From positions 124,001-188,000 of the forward strand of contig CANLDN010000003.1 of assembly GCA_947489445.1 (NCBI GenBank): a stretch of DNA of 64,000 bases, read 5' to 3'. Under the pieces are notes generated by a model. The model ran no database searches. It saw nothing but the letters and a program-made list of their open reading frames with translations, and was not told the origin of the DNA. This DNA comes from an uncultured Paracoccaceae bacterium (GTDB lineage Bacteria; Pseudomonadota; Alphaproteobacteria; Rhodobacterales; Rhodobacteraceae). How positions within the stretch are numbered: position 1 is the first letter of the stretch; every line of letters begins with the position of its first letter. Of this stretch, positions 40,142 through 51,254 are shown one piece after another. A program made the position numbers and the translations under genes.

Positions 40142-40840
40142 ATGAAACCCGAACATCCGCTCAATACGATCCCGCCAATGGTTATCGTGTTGACGCTGAT
40201 CATCTTGGGGATTGAGGCTGTCTTTCAGTTGGCCAATGCTGGTTTCATTGGCGGTCCGCGCGGAGTGGGCTGGCGTTTCGCCGCGATCGAGAGTTATGGC
40301 TTTTCGCCAGCGGTTTTGGACCGTGTTTTGATTAATAGTGACTATTCTTTTGATATCCTCAAACGCTTTGTGACCTATCCGTTCATCAATGTTGAGATGA
40401 CCCAAGTCGCATTTTGCGCTGCACTGACCCTCGCGTTGGGCAAGTTTGTTGCCGAGTATTACGGCGGTCTTAAAGTATTATTCGTGTATCTGCTTTCCAG
40501 CGTAATTGGCGCTACCGTCTTCGGTGTCTTTGCGACAGGAACCTTTCCGTTGGTGGGCGGATTTACTCCAGTCTACGGCCTGATTGGTGCCTACACATAC
40601 GCCTTGTGGCTGCGCCTTGGTCAAGCCGGTGAGAATCAGTTGCTGGCCTTTCGTTTGATTGGTGTGTTGTTGCTTATTCAGTTGATCTTTGGTGTCATTT
40701 CGGGGCTGACCATGCAGGTGCCTCCGTCACCATCCTGGATTGCCGAGCTTGCCGGGTTCTTTAGCGGCCTGGCGGCATCTACGTTGTTGGCACCCGGGGG
40801 GTGGTCTGCGTTTGTGGCACGCATGCGCCAACGCTCCTAA
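40142..40840 (+). CDS. Rhomboid-family membrane protein, predicted catalytically inactive
   Basis: Rhomboid-like fold signature ([16 protein letters not shown]...[17 protein letters not shown]) but only one His (H5) and no GxSG. Confidence 0.75.
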   Translation: MKPEHPLNTIPPMVIVLTLIILGIEAVFQLANAGFIGGPRGVGWRFAAIESYGFSPAVLDRVLINSDYSFDILKRFVTYPFINVEMTQVAFCAALTLALGKFVAEYYGGLKVLFVYLLSSVIGATVFGVFATGTFPLVGGFTPVYGLIGAYTYALWLRLGQAGENQLLAFRLIGVLLLIQLIFGVISGLTMQVPPSPSWIAELAGFFSGLAASTLLAPGGWSAFVARMRQRS

Positions 40841-42387
40841 CGCCGAAGCGCATGTTTGAATTCAGCCAGCCGAAACGCGCCGACCAATTGCCCGATCCCA
40901 AAATAGCTGGCGACACCAATTATCACCAGCACGGCCAAAGCGGCATAGCGCAGGGTTGGGATGCCAAAAAGCGGTGTCATTGCGGTGCTTGCGACCACAA
41001 GGATCAGGCCCATTCCGACCGCCGCGAACACAATCCGCCATAGACGTTGTCTAAATCTATCATCAAACTGGGCCGCATTGCCCATATTCCGCGACCCCCA
41101 CCACAGCAACATAACCGTAGCCCAACCGGTGAGCGTGGTTCCGACCGCCGCTGCGATGAAGCCGATGAGGGGGGATAGACCAATTGCAAGTGCCGCATTC
41201 AGTGCGAGTGCGACAAGGGCATAGTAAAACGGGCGTTTGGTATCTTCGCGCGCGAAGAACAAGGGTTGCAATGCCTTTTGCATGACAAAGGAAGGCAGGC
41301 CCAGCCCGTAGATGGCGACCGCAAGGGCTGTGTTTGCCGTATCATCGCTAGTGAACGCTCCCCGTTCATAAAGCACACTCACCAGAGGTAGGGGGATCAC
41401 CATCAAGGCAATCGCGGCAGGTATGGTCAGTGCCAAGCTAAGCTCGCAGGCTCGGTTAAATGCATCTTTGCCGCCGTTCTCATCCCCATTTCGTAGCCTC
41501 CGTGACAGATCGGGCAGAAGGACAACACCAATGGCGATCCCCACCACACCCAAGGGAAGCTGGTAAAGCCTGTCCGCGTAGTTGAGCCAAGCCACTGCGC
41601 CATCAAAGAAACTGGCCACTTGCCGTCCCACCAGCAGGTTAATCTGTACGACCCCACCCGCAAGTGCCGCAGGCGCTGCTATGATCGCCAGGCGTTTGAG
41701 TTCGGGGGTCATTTTCGGCCACCCGGGCATGAGGGCAAAACCCGCACGTTTCGCCGCGATCCAAACCAGCATCATCTGGGCAATGCCTGCGACAGGTACC
41801 GCATAGGCCAATGTGCGGCCGATCTCACTCTGGTTTTGGGTGCCGAAGATGGCACCGAACACCAGTGCGGCCACAAAGATGATGTTCAACAAAACAGGTG
41901 CCGCCGCTGCGGCGGCGAAACGCCCCGTGGCGTTCAATACACCGGACAAAAGCGCCGAAAGAGAGATGAAAAGAATATAGGGAAAGGCGATCCGCCCATA
42001 ATAGACGGCCAGGTCAAACCGCTCAGAGCCCAGAAAACCGCTAGCCATCATCGCCACAAGCGCGGGCATGAAAATCACACCGATTATTGTAAAGATGGTG
42101 AGGATACCGGCCAAGCCAACAAATGCATCCTGCGCAAAGCGGCGGGCGTCATCATCCCCTTCCAGCTTTTTGGAGAACATCGGCACGAAGGCCATATTGA
42201 ATGCACCTTCGGCAAAGAAGCGCCGGAACAGATTAGGCAATGAAAAGGCTACTAGAAACGCCTCTGCCACTGGTCCGGTGCCAAGATATGCCGCGATCAT
42301 GATGTCACGGACAAATCCAAGGACGCGGCTGAGCAGGGTCCAAATGCCGACTGTGAAAAAGCCGGCGACCAGTCGGATTGGTTTCAT
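40837..42387 (-). CDS. murJ: Lipid II flippase MurJ
   Basis: GFFTVGIWTLLSRVLGFVRDIMIAAYLGTGPVAEAFLVAFSLPNLFRRFFAEGAF. Confidence 0.96.
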   Translation of the reverse strand: MKPIRLVAGFFTVGIWTLLSRVLGFVRDIMIAAYLGTGPVAEAFLVAFSLPNLFRRFFAEGAFNMAFVPMFSKKLEGDDDARRFAQDAFVGLAGILTIFTIIGVIFMPALVAMMASGFLGSERFDLAVYYGRIAFPYILFISLSALLSGVLNATGRFAAAAAAPVLLNIIFVAALVFGAIFGTQNQSEIGRTLAYAVPVAGIAQMMLVWIAAKRAGFALMPGWPKMTPELKRLAIIAAPAALAGGVVQINLLVGRQVASFFDGAVAWLNYADRLYQLPLGVVGIAIGVVLLPDLSRRLRNGDENGGKDAFNRACELSLALTIPAAIALMVIPLPLVSVLYERGAFTSDDTANTALAVAIYGLGLPSFVMQKALQPLFFAREDTKRPFYYALVALALNAALAIGLSPLIGFIAAAVGTTLTGWATVMLLWWGSRNMGNAAQFDDRFRQRLWRIVFAAVGMGLILVVASTAMTPLFGIPTLRYAALAVLVIIGVASYFGIGQLVGAFRLAEFKHALRR

Positions 42388-42403
42388 GCGTGGACCCCGG
42401 CAC

Positions 42404-42649
42404 CTAGCCTTTGGCAGGGTGGGGCCAATCCATGCCCATATATCCGTGACCCGCGGCAAGCTCGCGCAACATGATGTCCAACCGTTTCTGCTTGGTTGTG
42501 TCGCGCTTGGCCCGGTTGATCCACGACAGATAGTCGTTTCGCTGATAGTGCGGACGGCTGGCATAAGCCGCGTCCAATCCGCGGTGGTGCAGGGCCGTGC
42601 GGACGAAATCCGGCATGGGTTGGATTGGTCGTGTCAGGGGCATTGTCAT
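42404..42649 (-). CDS. YdeI/OmpD-associated-like small protein
   Basis: YQRNDYLSWINRAKRDTTKQKRLDIMLREL. Confidence 0.65.
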   Translation of the reverse strand: MTMPLTRPIQPMPDFVRTALHHRGLDAAYASRPHYQRNDYLSWINRAKRDTTKQKRLDIMLRELAAGHGYMGMDWPHPAKG

Positions 42650-42679
42650 AACCTCCTGCTGCGTATTGAGGGCAGTTTA

Positions 42680-45493
42680 TCATGCTCCCGCCCGTTCTGC
42701 GACCTGACTGATGGCATCATGCAGTTTCTTTTCCAGCGCTTTGCGTTTGGGTTCTGAATGGTATTTCAGCCCCACCATATCCTTGACGTAGAATGTATCG
42801 ACCACTTGTTCCCCGTAGGTCGCGATCACGGCGGAGGCGATGTAGACATGATTATTTGCAAGCGTACGTGTGAGATCGAATAGAAGTCCCGGTCTGTCGC
42901 GGGTGTCGACCTCAATAATCGTGTAAATCTCAGACCCTTCATTGTCGAATGTGATGTTTGTTGGCACCCTGAACACGCGCTCGCGTTTCTTGATCTGATC
43001 CTTGTCTTTGAGTGCATCGCGGGCCACGACCTCTCCGCGCAAGGTGCGACTGATCATCTTACGCAATCGCGGCAGGCGCGACTCCTCGTAAGGATTGCCG
43101 TCGTTGTCCTGAATCCAGAACACAGCCGTCGCATAACCGTCTTTGGATGTATATGTTCTTGCGTCCACAACATTGGCACCCACTAGCGCAAGTGCGCCGG
43201 TAACACGGCTGAAAAGCCCGGGGTGATCAACCATCGCAAAGCAGGCGCGGGTGGCATCACGATCATCATCCAGCATCAGATCGATACGGATTTCGTCGTC
43301 TTTGATGTCGCGCAGAAGATTGGCGAAAATCACCTGTGCAGAAAGTGGTAGCCCCTGCCAATAGGGGCCGTAGTGACGCCCGACTTCAGCCTTCAGAGCC
43401 TTTTTGTCCCAATCCGTCAGCGCCGATCGCAATGCGCGCTTCGCCTCGGCTTCGCGGCTTTCGCGGTTGAGGTCTTCGATACCTGTCTGCAGCGCGTCTT
43501 TGGTCGCCTTGTAAAGGTTGCGTATCAGGACGGCTTTCCAGTTGTTCCAGGTGCCCGGGCCCACACCGCGGATGTCACAGACCGTCAGAACGGTCAGCAG
43601 ATCAAGACGTTCCACAGATTTCATTGCTTTTGCGAAGCCATGCACAGTGCGCGGTTCGGAAATATCACGTTTTTGCGCCACGTCAGACATCAACAGATGA
43701 TGTCGGATCAACCATTCGACGGTATCGCAATCCTTTTTGTTTAGCCCCAGACGCGGCGCCACCTTGCGGGCGATACGCGCACCAAGGATCGAATGATCCT
43801 CATCGCGCCCTTTTCCGATGTCGTGCAGCAGCAGGGCCACATACAAAACCTTGCGGTTTACCCCGCGTTCAAGAATGCCTGAGGCAACAGGCAATTCCTC
43901 GATCAGCTCTTTGCGTTCGATCTGCGCCAGATGGCTGATGCACTGGATGGTGTGCTCGTCGACCGTGTAGTGGTGATACATATTGAACTGCATCATCGCC
44001 ACGATAGGGGCGAATTCCGGAATGAATGCATCAAGCACACCAAGTTCGTTCATACGGCGCAAGCCACGCTCCGGGTTGCCATGCTTGAGCATGAGATCAA
44101 GAAAGATCCGACGCGCTTCACGATCTTGGCGCATGTCTTCGTCGATCAAATCCAGATTGGCCGCCAAAAGGCGCATCGCGTCGGGGTGCAGCAGCGTGCC
44201 GGTGCGCAGCGCCTCCTCAAAAATGCGTAGCATGTTCAGCTTATCGGCAAAAAAAGCGACCTCGTCTGCGACCGTCAGCCGGTTTTGCTTGATGGCATAG
44301 GGCGGTTTGGCCCGTTTGCGCCGGGTCAACAGGCGGGCCAACATCGGTTCGCTCTTTGTATGGTTTGCCTCAAGCGCCGTCAGCACAATGCGGGTCAACT
44401 CACCAACCTTTGTTGCCTGTCGGAAATAGGCCTGCATGAAGTGTTCAACCGCCCGTCGCCCGCCATGATCTGTGTAGCCCATCGCGGTGGCGACCTCGAC
44501 CTGCAGATCAAATGTGAGCTGATCCATGGCGCGCCCGGCAATTAGATGCAGATGACAACGTACAGCCCAAAGAAAATCTTCGGCGGTCACAAATGTCTCA
44601 AACTCCTCGGAGGTGAAAACCTTCAACTTAACAAGGTCAGCCGCATCTTTGACGTCATTCACATATTTGCTGATCCAGAACAGGGACTGGAGATCACGCA
44701 ACCCGCCCTTGCCCTCTTTAACGTTCGGTTCAACAACGTACCGCTGACCGCCTTGCTTGCGATGCCGTTCGGCGCGTTCTTCCAGCTTTGCTTCAATGAA
44801 CTCTTCTGCCGTGGATTTGAACAGATCCTTCCACAGCCGTTTGCCCAGATCTTTGGCAAGCCCCTGATTACCGGCAAGATAGCGGTATTCGACCAATGAT
44901 GTGCGGATCGTATAGTCCTCGCGGGCAAGACGAATGCAGTCTTTGACAGTGCGGCTTGCGTGCCCGACTTTCAGCTTCAGATCCCACAGCATGTAAAGCA
45001 TGGATTCAATCACGCTTTCTGCCCAGGATGTCATTTTGTAAGGCGTCAGAAAAAGCAGATCCACATCGGAATGCGGTGCCATTTCGCCTCTGCCATAGCC
45101 GCCGACTGCGATCACGGACAGTTTTTCTCCCTCAGTCGGGTTTGGCAAAGGGTGGAGCCGTGTGGTCGCAACTTCGCGGACCAATCCCACAATCTGGTCA
45201 GTAAGCCAGCTATAGGCGCGCGTTGTCGGTCGGGCCGCGAAAGGTTGCGCCAAGAATGCCTCTGCGATAGTGGTCATCGCCTGTGCACGCGCGGCGGTCA
45301 GCACTTGCACAGTTGCAGCGCGCACTTCCCGGCCTGATGTCGCATCAGCGCAGGCGGTCTGAATTTGCGCGCTCACTGCAGAACGGTCGAAAATAACAGA
45401 CGCCGGACAGATCAAACCGTCCGGCGCGTCAATTTCTGGTGTATCGCCGGGGCTAGAGCCCTGCGCCACCAAAACTTCTTGGGGCTGGTTCAA
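42680..45493 (-). CDS. glnD: [Protein-PII] uridylyltransferase
   Basis: VGGYGRGEMAPHSDVDLLFLTPYK; HD domain LLLHDIGKGRDEDHS; C-terminal ACT repeats; start uncertain (TTG at 45493). Confidence 0.96.
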   Translation of the reverse strand: MNQPQEVLVAQGSSPGDTPEIDAPDGLICPASVIFDRSAVSAQIQTACADATSGREVRAATVQVLTAARAQAMTTIAEAFLAQPFAARPTTRAYSWLTDQIVGLVREVATTRLHPLPNPTEGEKLSVIAVGGYGRGEMAPHSDVDLLFLTPYKMTSWAESVIESMLYMLWDLKLKVGHASRTVKDCIRLAREDYTIRTSLVEYRYLAGNQGLAKDLGKRLWKDLFKSTAEEFIEAKLEERAERHRKQGGQRYVVEPNVKEGKGGLRDLQSLFWISKYVNDVKDAADLVKLKVFTSEEFETFVTAEDFLWAVRCHLHLIAGRAMDQLTFDLQVEVATAMGYTDHGGRRAVEHFMQAYFRQATKVGELTRIVLTALEANHTKSEPMLARLLTRRKRAKPPYAIKQNRLTVADEVAFFADKLNMLRIFEEALRTGTLLHPDAMRLLAANLDLIDEDMRQDREARRIFLDLMLKHGNPERGLRRMNELGVLDAFIPEFAPIVAMMQFNMYHHYTVDEHTIQCISHLAQIERKELIEELPVASGILERGVNRKVLYVALLLHDIGKGRDEDHSILGARIARKVAPRLGLNKKDCDTVEWLIRHHLLMSDVAQKRDISEPRTVHGFAKAMKSVERLDLLTVLTVCDIRGVGPGTWNNWKAVLIRNLYKATKDALQTGIEDLNRESREAEAKRALRSALTDWDKKALKAEVGRHYGPYWQGLPLSAQVIFANLLRDIKDDEIRIDLMLDDDRDATRACFAMVDHPGLFSRVTGALALVGANVVDARTYTSKDGYATAVFWIQDNDGNPYEESRLPRLRKMISRTLRGEVVARDALKDKDQIKKRERVFRVPTNITFDNEGSEIYTIIEVDTRDRPGLLFDLTRTLANNHVYIASAVIATYGEQVVDTFYVKDMVGLKYHSEPKRKALEKKLHDAISQVAERAGA

Positions 45494-46643
45494 GGATTAC
45501 CACCTGATTGTCTTGAATTGTTGCAACGGCTAGACCGCGTTCATTCAGCCCGTTGGGAAGCAGACGAAATACTCCGGATGTGCCGCGAAATCCTTGTGGG
45601 GTCGTTAATGCCCCCTTTGTCAAAGCCTGATCATTCCCGGCCGCGACCAGCGCTCCGATGGCTGCAATCCCATCATAGGCCAGGCCCGAAAGGGGGTGCG
45701 GCCTGCTGCCAAAGGTTGCTGAATAGCGATTTTCAAACAGATTTGCGGTTGATTGATCCGGTGTTGCAAACAGACCGCCTTGAACGCCTGGCAGCGCTGA
45801 TAACTGCGGCAGCGTATCCCAGCGGGTCAACCCGATGAATTTTGTGGTCTCGGTATTTACACCTGCGTCGGGCAGGGCAGTGGCCACAATCGACAGGTCC
45901 GCACCGGCCTGTGCAGTGGTAAAGATTGCCTGTGCGCCGGAATTCCGTGCACTGGAAACGATCCGACGTGTTGATGAGAAGATACCCTGTTGCGACAGGG
46001 GGTAGCTTTCGACGGCGACAACCTGACCACCATTGTCCTGAATGGCGCGCGATATTGCGTCCCGACCAACTGTGCCGCTCAAATCTTCGCCATGCAGCAC
46101 CATATAGCGGTTGATCCCCTGCCGCGAGGCATAGCGGACCAGCCGGTTGGCCGTATTGTCGAAAGTGGACCCGAGGATGAAAACATTCCCGCCAGCGATG
46201 GTTGGATTGTTAGAGAAAGCCAGCACGTTCACGTTGCGCCCGGCAACAGCAACACCCGCCGCATTTGCGGCTTCGGCAAAAAGCGGGCCTAGGATGATTT
46301 GTGCGCCGTCATTCACGGCAGTGCGAGCGGCGTCAGCCGCAAGGGCCGGATCACCGCCCGTATTGTAGACCCGCAATTCGACCTTGGGACCATCCAGGTC
46401 AGCAATTGCCAACCTGGCCGCATTTTCAAAACTTTGCGCGAGAAGTGCATCGCTTTGCTGGCCAGAACCGCCGGGCACCAGAAGTGCGACCTGAACCGGA
46501 TCTTCGGGATCAATCTGAGGGCCGACATTGGCATCGGGTGACAAAGTCACATCGCAGGCGGCAAGCCACATGAGCGACACAAAAGCGAAAAAGCGCACGA
46601 CCGACTTGCGGGCAGTGCTGAAACGGGCAAACATGGCTGTCAT
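45453..46643 (-). CDS. Penicillin-binding protein activator (LpoA-like, periplasmic-binding fold)
   Basis: MTAMFARFSTARKSVVRFFAFVSLMWLAACDVTL lipobox; VQVALLVPGGSGQQSDALLAQSFENAARLAIADL. Confidence 0.85.
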   Translation of the reverse strand: MTAMFARFSTARKSVVRFFAFVSLMWLAACDVTLSPDANVGPQIDPEDPVQVALLVPGGSGQQSDALLAQSFENAARLAIADLDGPKVELRVYNTGGDPALAADAARTAVNDGAQIILGPLFAEAANAAGVAVAGRNVNVLAFSNNPTIAGGNVFILGSTFDNTANRLVRYASRQGINRYMVLHGEDLSGTVGRDAISRAIQDNGGQVVAVESYPLSQQGIFSSTRRIVSSARNSGAQAIFTTAQAGADLSIVATALPDAGVNTETTKFIGLTRWDTLPQLSALPGVQGGLFATPDQSTANLFENRYSATFGSRPHPLSGLAYDGIAAIGALVAAGNDQALTKGALTTPQGFRGTSGVFRLLPNGLNERGLAVATIQDNQVVILEPAPRSFGGAGL

Positions 46644-46726
46644 TCCTCCTAGATGGCGCGACGGATGCCGGGGCAACAGCCGCCATTTGAGGCGTATCAT
46701 AAAGCAGGGGGCACGCGGGTCCAGCG

Positions 46727-47587
46727 ATGAATCATATCACCAAGCCACTCTCTGCCGGTCTTTATCTTGTGGCAACACCCATTGGGTCAGCGCGGGATAT
46801 CACCCTGCGTGCGCTGGATATTCTAGCGTCTGCCGATTTGATCGCTGCTGAGGACACGCGGACTGCGCGGAAATTGATGGAGATTCACGGTGTTCCGCTG
46901 AACGGACGCAAGGTCGTGGCGTTTCATGACCATAGCGGTGAGGGCGCGGTTGCCGGGCTTGTGGCGGCAATCAAGGCGGGCAAATCTGTGGCTTATGTGT
47001 CAGAGGCGGGTACGCCGCTTGTGGCCGATCCGGGCTATGAGCTGGGTCGCGCGGTAATTGCGGAGGATTTGCCCGTGACTTCTGCGCCCGGTGCCTCTGC
47101 TGTTCTGGCCGCGCTGACTGTGTCAGGCTTGCCGACGGATCGGTTCGCCTTTGTGGGCTTTCTACCCGCCACCAAGCAACAACGCGAAACCGAGATTGCG
47201 GCATTGCGCGATGCCCCCTTTACGCTGGTTTTTTACGAAAGCCCCAAGCGTGTTCAGGAAATGCTAACCAATCTGCGCGACGTTTTGGGTGAAGAACGGC
47301 AGGCCGTGGTGTGCCGCGAACTCACCAAGAAGTTCGAGGAAATCTCGCGCGGGACCTTGGCGGAGGTTGCAGCGGCGTTTGCCGATCGCAAGGTTAAGGG
47401 CGAGTTGGTTGTGCTGGTCGGACGGGCTGGTGCCATTGATGTGGCAGAGCTGGATGTGGAGACGGCATTGCGTGAGGCGATGAAAACAATGCGGGTTAAG
47501 GATGCAGCGACGGTTGTTGCCGGCGCGCTCGGCTTGCCACGCAGGCAGGTCTATCAAACAGCACTTGGTCTGGGGAATGACAAATGA
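46727..47587 (+). CDS. rsmI: 16S rRNA (cytidine-2'-O)-methyltransferase
   Basis: LYLVATPIGSARDITLRALDILASADLIAAEDTRTARKL. Confidence 0.96.
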   Translation: MNHITKPLSAGLYLVATPIGSARDITLRALDILASADLIAAEDTRTARKLMEIHGVPLNGRKVVAFHDHSGEGAVAGLVAAIKAGKSVAYVSEAGTPLVADPGYELGRAVIAEDLPVTSAPGASAVLAALTVSGLPTDRFAFVGFLPATKQQRETEIAALRDAPFTLVFYESPKRVQEMLTNLRDVLGEERQAVVCRELTKKFEEISRGTLAEVAAAFADRKVKGELVVLVGRAGAIDVAELDVETALREAMKTMRVKDAATVVAGALGLPRRQVYQTALGLGNDK

Positions 47588-47940
47588 CAGGATCAGTCAG
47601 CTATCACGCAGGTCTCGCCGCTGAGGATATCGTCGCATCCGATTACGAACGCCGGGGCCATCAGGTCGCCGCCCGCCGTTGGCGCGGCCAAGGCGGAGAG
47701 ATTGACCTGATCTTGCGAAGCGGGCCGATGGTTGTCTTTGTTGAGGTCAAGAAAAGCAAGTCATTTGATCAGGCAGCGACACGGCTGCGCCCCGCGCAAA
47801 TTGATCGTTTGATCGCAGGTGCGAGTGAATTCATCGCGAATGAGCCGCGTGGCCAACTAACAGATATGCGGTTTGATTTGGCGATGGTTGATGGACGCGG
47901 TGCCGTCAAAGTGATTGAAAACGCATTCATGGAAGCCTGA
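47584..47940 (+). CDS. YraN family (UPF0102) protein
   Basis: GLAAEDIVASDYERRGHQVAARRWRGQGGEIDLILRSGPMVVFVEVKKS. Confidence 0.93.
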   Translation: MTGSVSYHAGLAAEDIVASDYERRGHQVAARRWRGQGGEIDLILRSGPMVVFVEVKKSKSFDQAATRLRPAQIDRLIAGASEFIANEPRGQLTDMRFDLAMVDGRGAVKVIENAFMEA

Positions 47941-48009
47941 ACCGCCCATTGCACCCGCGCGATTGCTGCGCCATGTATCACCTCAGTACGCAAAGAATGA
48001 GGTTGCCCA

Positions 48010-48948
48010 ATGTCGCTGAAAATTGCCTTTCAAATGGACCCAATTGGTCTGATCGACATTGATGCAGACAGCACGTTCCGGATCGCAGAAGAAGCACAGG
48101 CGCGTGGGCATGAACTGTTTTATTACACGCCGGACAAGATCGCCTACAATCAGGGCAAAGTGACTGCGCGTGGTTGGCCGCTAAAAGTGCAACGCGTCAA
48201 AGGCGATCATTTTCGCCTGGGTGACGAAACTGTTGTTGACCTTGCCGATTTCGATGTGGTCTGGCTGCGCCAAGACCCGCCTTTTGACATGGGGTACATC
48301 ACAACGACGCATATCTTGGACATGGTGCATCCGGACACACTTGTCGTGAATGATCCGTTTTGGGTGCGTAACTATCCAGAAAAACTGTTGGTTTTGAATT
48401 TCCCCGACCTGACACCGCCCACCATGATCGCCCGAGACCTGGCCACACTGAAAGGGTTTCGCGACCAGCATGGTGATGTCATTCTGAAGCCACTATACGG
48501 CAATGGCGGGGCCGGTGTATTCAAACTAGCCCACGCCGACAGCAACCTCGCATCGCTGCACGAGCTATTTGCTGGTATCAATCGTGAACCGCTGATCATG
48601 CAAAAATTCCTGCCCGACGTGTCCAAGGGCGACAAGCGTGTCATCTTGGTTGATGGCGAACCGGTCGGTGCGATCAACCGGGTGCCAGCGGTGGGCGAAA
48701 CACGGTCCAATATGCATGTCGGTGGGAAACCTGAAAAGGTCGAGCTAACTGACCGCGACCGCGAGATTTGTGCGCGTATCGGTCCGCTTTTGCGTGAAAA
48801 AGGCCAGATATTTGTCGGCATCGATGTGATCGGTGATTGGCTCACTGAAATCAATGTGACCTCGCCCACCGGCATTCAGGAATTGGAACGGTTTGATGGT
48901 GTCAACGTAACTGCCAAAATCTGGGAAGCGATTGAGGCGCGACGCTAA
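48010..48948 (+). CDS. gshB: Glutathione synthase
   Basis: [52 protein letters not shown]. Confidence 0.96.
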   Translation: MSLKIAFQMDPIGLIDIDADSTFRIAEEAQARGHELFYYTPDKIAYNQGKVTARGWPLKVQRVKGDHFRLGDETVVDLADFDVVWLRQDPPFDMGYITTTHILDMVHPDTLVVNDPFWVRNYPEKLLVLNFPDLTPPTMIARDLATLKGFRDQHGDVILKPLYGNGGAGVFKLAHADSNLASLHELFAGINREPLIMQKFLPDVSKGDKRVILVDGEPVGAINRVPAVGETRSNMHVGGKPEKVELTDRDREICARIGPLLREKGQIFVGIDVIGDWLTEINVTSPTGIQELERFDGVNVTAKIWEAIEARR

Positions 48949-50465
48949 ACCTCTTTTGACATCGCCAATCGGTAACTGACAGCTTCGGCCACATGGGGTT
49001 TTCGTACCTCGCTTGATCCTTCCAGATCGGCGATCGTGCGTGCGACCCGCAGCACCCGGTGATAGCCCCGTGCAGACAGGCCAAACCGTTCCGCAACTTT
49101 TACCAGCAGTTCGCTCCCTTCGGTGTCCGGCGTTGCGATTTCATCCAATACATGTCCCTCTGCGTCGGCGTTGACACGCACATCATCGCGATCTTTGAAC
49201 CGGGTGGTTTGTAAGTCCCGCGCGGCGGCGACACGTGCGGCCACAGTAGCAGAGCTTTCGCCGTCTTGCGGCAAATCCAGATCAGTAAAGGCAACGGGTG
49301 GCACCTCGACTCGCAGATCAAACCGGTCCATCAAGGGACCGGAAATGCGGCCAAGATAGTCCTCGCCACAGATGGGCACCCGCGCACATGCGCGCGCCGG
49401 ATCAGCCAAATAGCCGCATTTGCAGGGGTTTGCCGCAGCCACGAGCATAAACCGACATGGATAACGGACATGCGCATTGGCCCGCGCGATCACCACTTCA
49501 CCGGTTTCGATGGGTTGGCGCAGCGTTTCCAAAACGGTGCGAGCGAATTCGGGAAATTCATCCATGAACAAGACACCGTTATGCGCGAGACTGATTTGCC
49601 CCGGTTTGGCCGTACGCCCGCCACCAACGATGGCGGGCATGGATGCGGTGTGGTGCGGTTCGCAAAATGGGCGTTCGCGATTTATGCCGCCTTCATCCAG
49701 TAAGCCGCAAAGCGAATGGATCATTGATGTCTCCAACGCTTCCGCTGGGGTGAGCGGGGGCAATATACCGGGGATGCGGGCTGCCAACATGGATTTGCCC
49801 GATCCGGGCGAGCCCACCAAAAACAGGTGATGCCGCCCGGCCGCGGCAATTTCCAAGGCCCGCTTGGCGCGTTCCTGCCCCTTAACCTCGGACAGATCGC
49901 TATTCTTGGCCGTGTTATGAGTCTCGCCCGGTTCAGCGGGCGAAAGGACTGATTGCCCGGTGTAATGTCGGACCACGTCGGCGAGCGTTCTTGGCGCGAT
50001 GACATTTGCGGCCCCGACCCAAGCCGCCTCTGCCCCGCAGGCCTGCGGGCATAAAAGCGTTCTGTCATCATTGGCAGCGGCCATGGCGGCGGGCAGTGCG
50101 CCAACGACGGGCACCAGATTGCCGTCCAGTGACAATTCCCCCAAAGCGACGGTTTGTTCTGCGTCTTCGTGAGGAATGATTTCAAGCGCAGCTAACAAAG
50201 CCAATGCAATTGGCAAATCGAAATGTGATCCTTCCTTGGGTAGATCGGCAGGCGAAAGGTTGATCGTGATCCGCTTGGATGGCAGCGCGATTGCCATCGC
50301 TGTCAGTGCGGCGCGCACCCTTTCGCGCGCCTCTGACACGGCCTTGTCTGGCAAACCCACGATGGAAAAGGCCGGAATACCGGGCGTGACCGCGCATTGC
50401 ACTTCGACCAGCCGCGCCTCTATGCCTTCAAATGCCACTGTGTAGGCCAGTGCGACCATAACCAA
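48945..50465 (-). CDS. comM: YifB/ComM family Mg-chelatase-like AAA ATPase
   Basis: [42 protein letters not shown]. Confidence 0.95.
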   Translation of the reverse strand: MVMVALAYTVAFEGIEARLVEVQCAVTPGIPAFSIVGLPDKAVSEARERVRAALTAMAIALPSKRITINLSPADLPKEGSHFDLPIALALLAALEIIPHEDAEQTVALGELSLDGNLVPVVGALPAAMAAANDDRTLLCPQACGAEAAWVGAANVIAPRTLADVVRHYTGQSVLSPAEPGETHNTAKNSDLSEVKGQERAKRALEIAAAGRHHLFLVGSPGSGKSMLAARIPGILPPLTPAEALETSMIHSLCGLLDEGGINRERPFCEPHHTASMPAIVGGGRTAKPGQISLAHNGVLFMDEFPEFARTVLETLRQPIETGEVVIARANAHVRYPCRFMLVAAANPCKCGYLADPARACARVPICGEDYLGRISGPLMDRFDLRVEVPPVAFTDLDLPQDGESSATVAARVAAARDLQTTRFKDRDDVRVNADAEGHVLDEIATPDTEGSELLVKVAERFGLSARGYHRVLRVARTIADLEGSSEVRKPHVAEAVSYRLAMSKEV

Positions 50466-50499
50466 CTCCCCGATCTTGGTTAACGGGTAGTCGGGCGTG

Positions 50500-50515
50500 G
50501 TTTAGGAATGGTTAA
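50500..50515. promoter_or_regulatory. Near-consensus CtrA-like box (TTTA-N7-TTAAC) upstream of comM
   Basis: TTTAGGAATGGTTAAC, one mismatch to TTAA-N7-TTAAC; second TTAAC half-site at 50480-50484. Confidence 0.35.
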
Positions 50516-51194
50516 CGTCTGGCCATGGCAACCGGCCAAGGTCCATCGGGTAAGGCCAAGGGTCGTAGGTTTCAGATTTTGACGCTTCGCGCCACGTCAG
50601 AAATGCCGGATCGCTTAGGTGCTCATCAATGTATGCTTGCGATGCTGCGCTGACGGGTAATTGATAGGTTGTCATGCGCAGAGCCACGGGGGCGTAAAAC
50701 ACATCCGCCAGACTGTAATCACCAAACAGCCATGGTCCATTTTGCCCGTGTCTGGACTGTGCCAGCGCCCAAAGTGCTTCAATGCGATCCACATCGGCCA
50801 TAACTGCATCAGACGGCACAAAGCCCTCCCAGACATGGGTGATCATGTTGGGACAGTCGTCGCGCAGGGCCATGAACCCACTATGCATCTCAGCCGTGAT
50901 CGACCGTGCCAGCGCACGCGCCGCAGGATCACGCGGGTAAAGATCAATGTCAGGATGGTTCTCGACCAATGTTTCGGCCATAGCTAAGCTATCGGTCAGA
51001 ACATGCCCTGCAGAGGTTTGCATCGCAGGCACAGTACGGGCCGGGGCAAGATGAGCCATATCAGCGGCCATCGTGCCAGCGTAAAGACCAACCTCGTGCG
51101 TGTTGTAAGGCAGTCCAAATTTCTCAAGCATCAACCAGCCGCGTAACGACCAACTGCTAAAGCTCCGATCACCAATGTATAATTCATATGTCAT
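50502..51194 (-). CDS. Glutathione S-transferase
   Basis: YELYIGDRSFSSWSLRGWLMLEKFGLPYNTHEV. Confidence 0.92.
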   Translation of the reverse strand: MTYELYIGDRSFSSWSLRGWLMLEKFGLPYNTHEVGLYAGTMAADMAHLAPARTVPAMQTSAGHVLTDSLAMAETLVENHPDIDLYPRDPAARALARSITAEMHSGFMALRDDCPNMITHVWEGFVPSDAVMADVDRIEALWALAQSRHGQNGPWLFGDYSLADVFYAPVALRMTTYQLPVSAASQAYIDEHLSDPAFLTWREASKSETYDPWPYPMDLGRLPWPDVNHS

Positions 51195-51254
51195 GCTGCG
51201 GACCGTAGCCGGGTTAACCGGTCGATGCCCAACGATGAAATTTGAAGACAGCTA

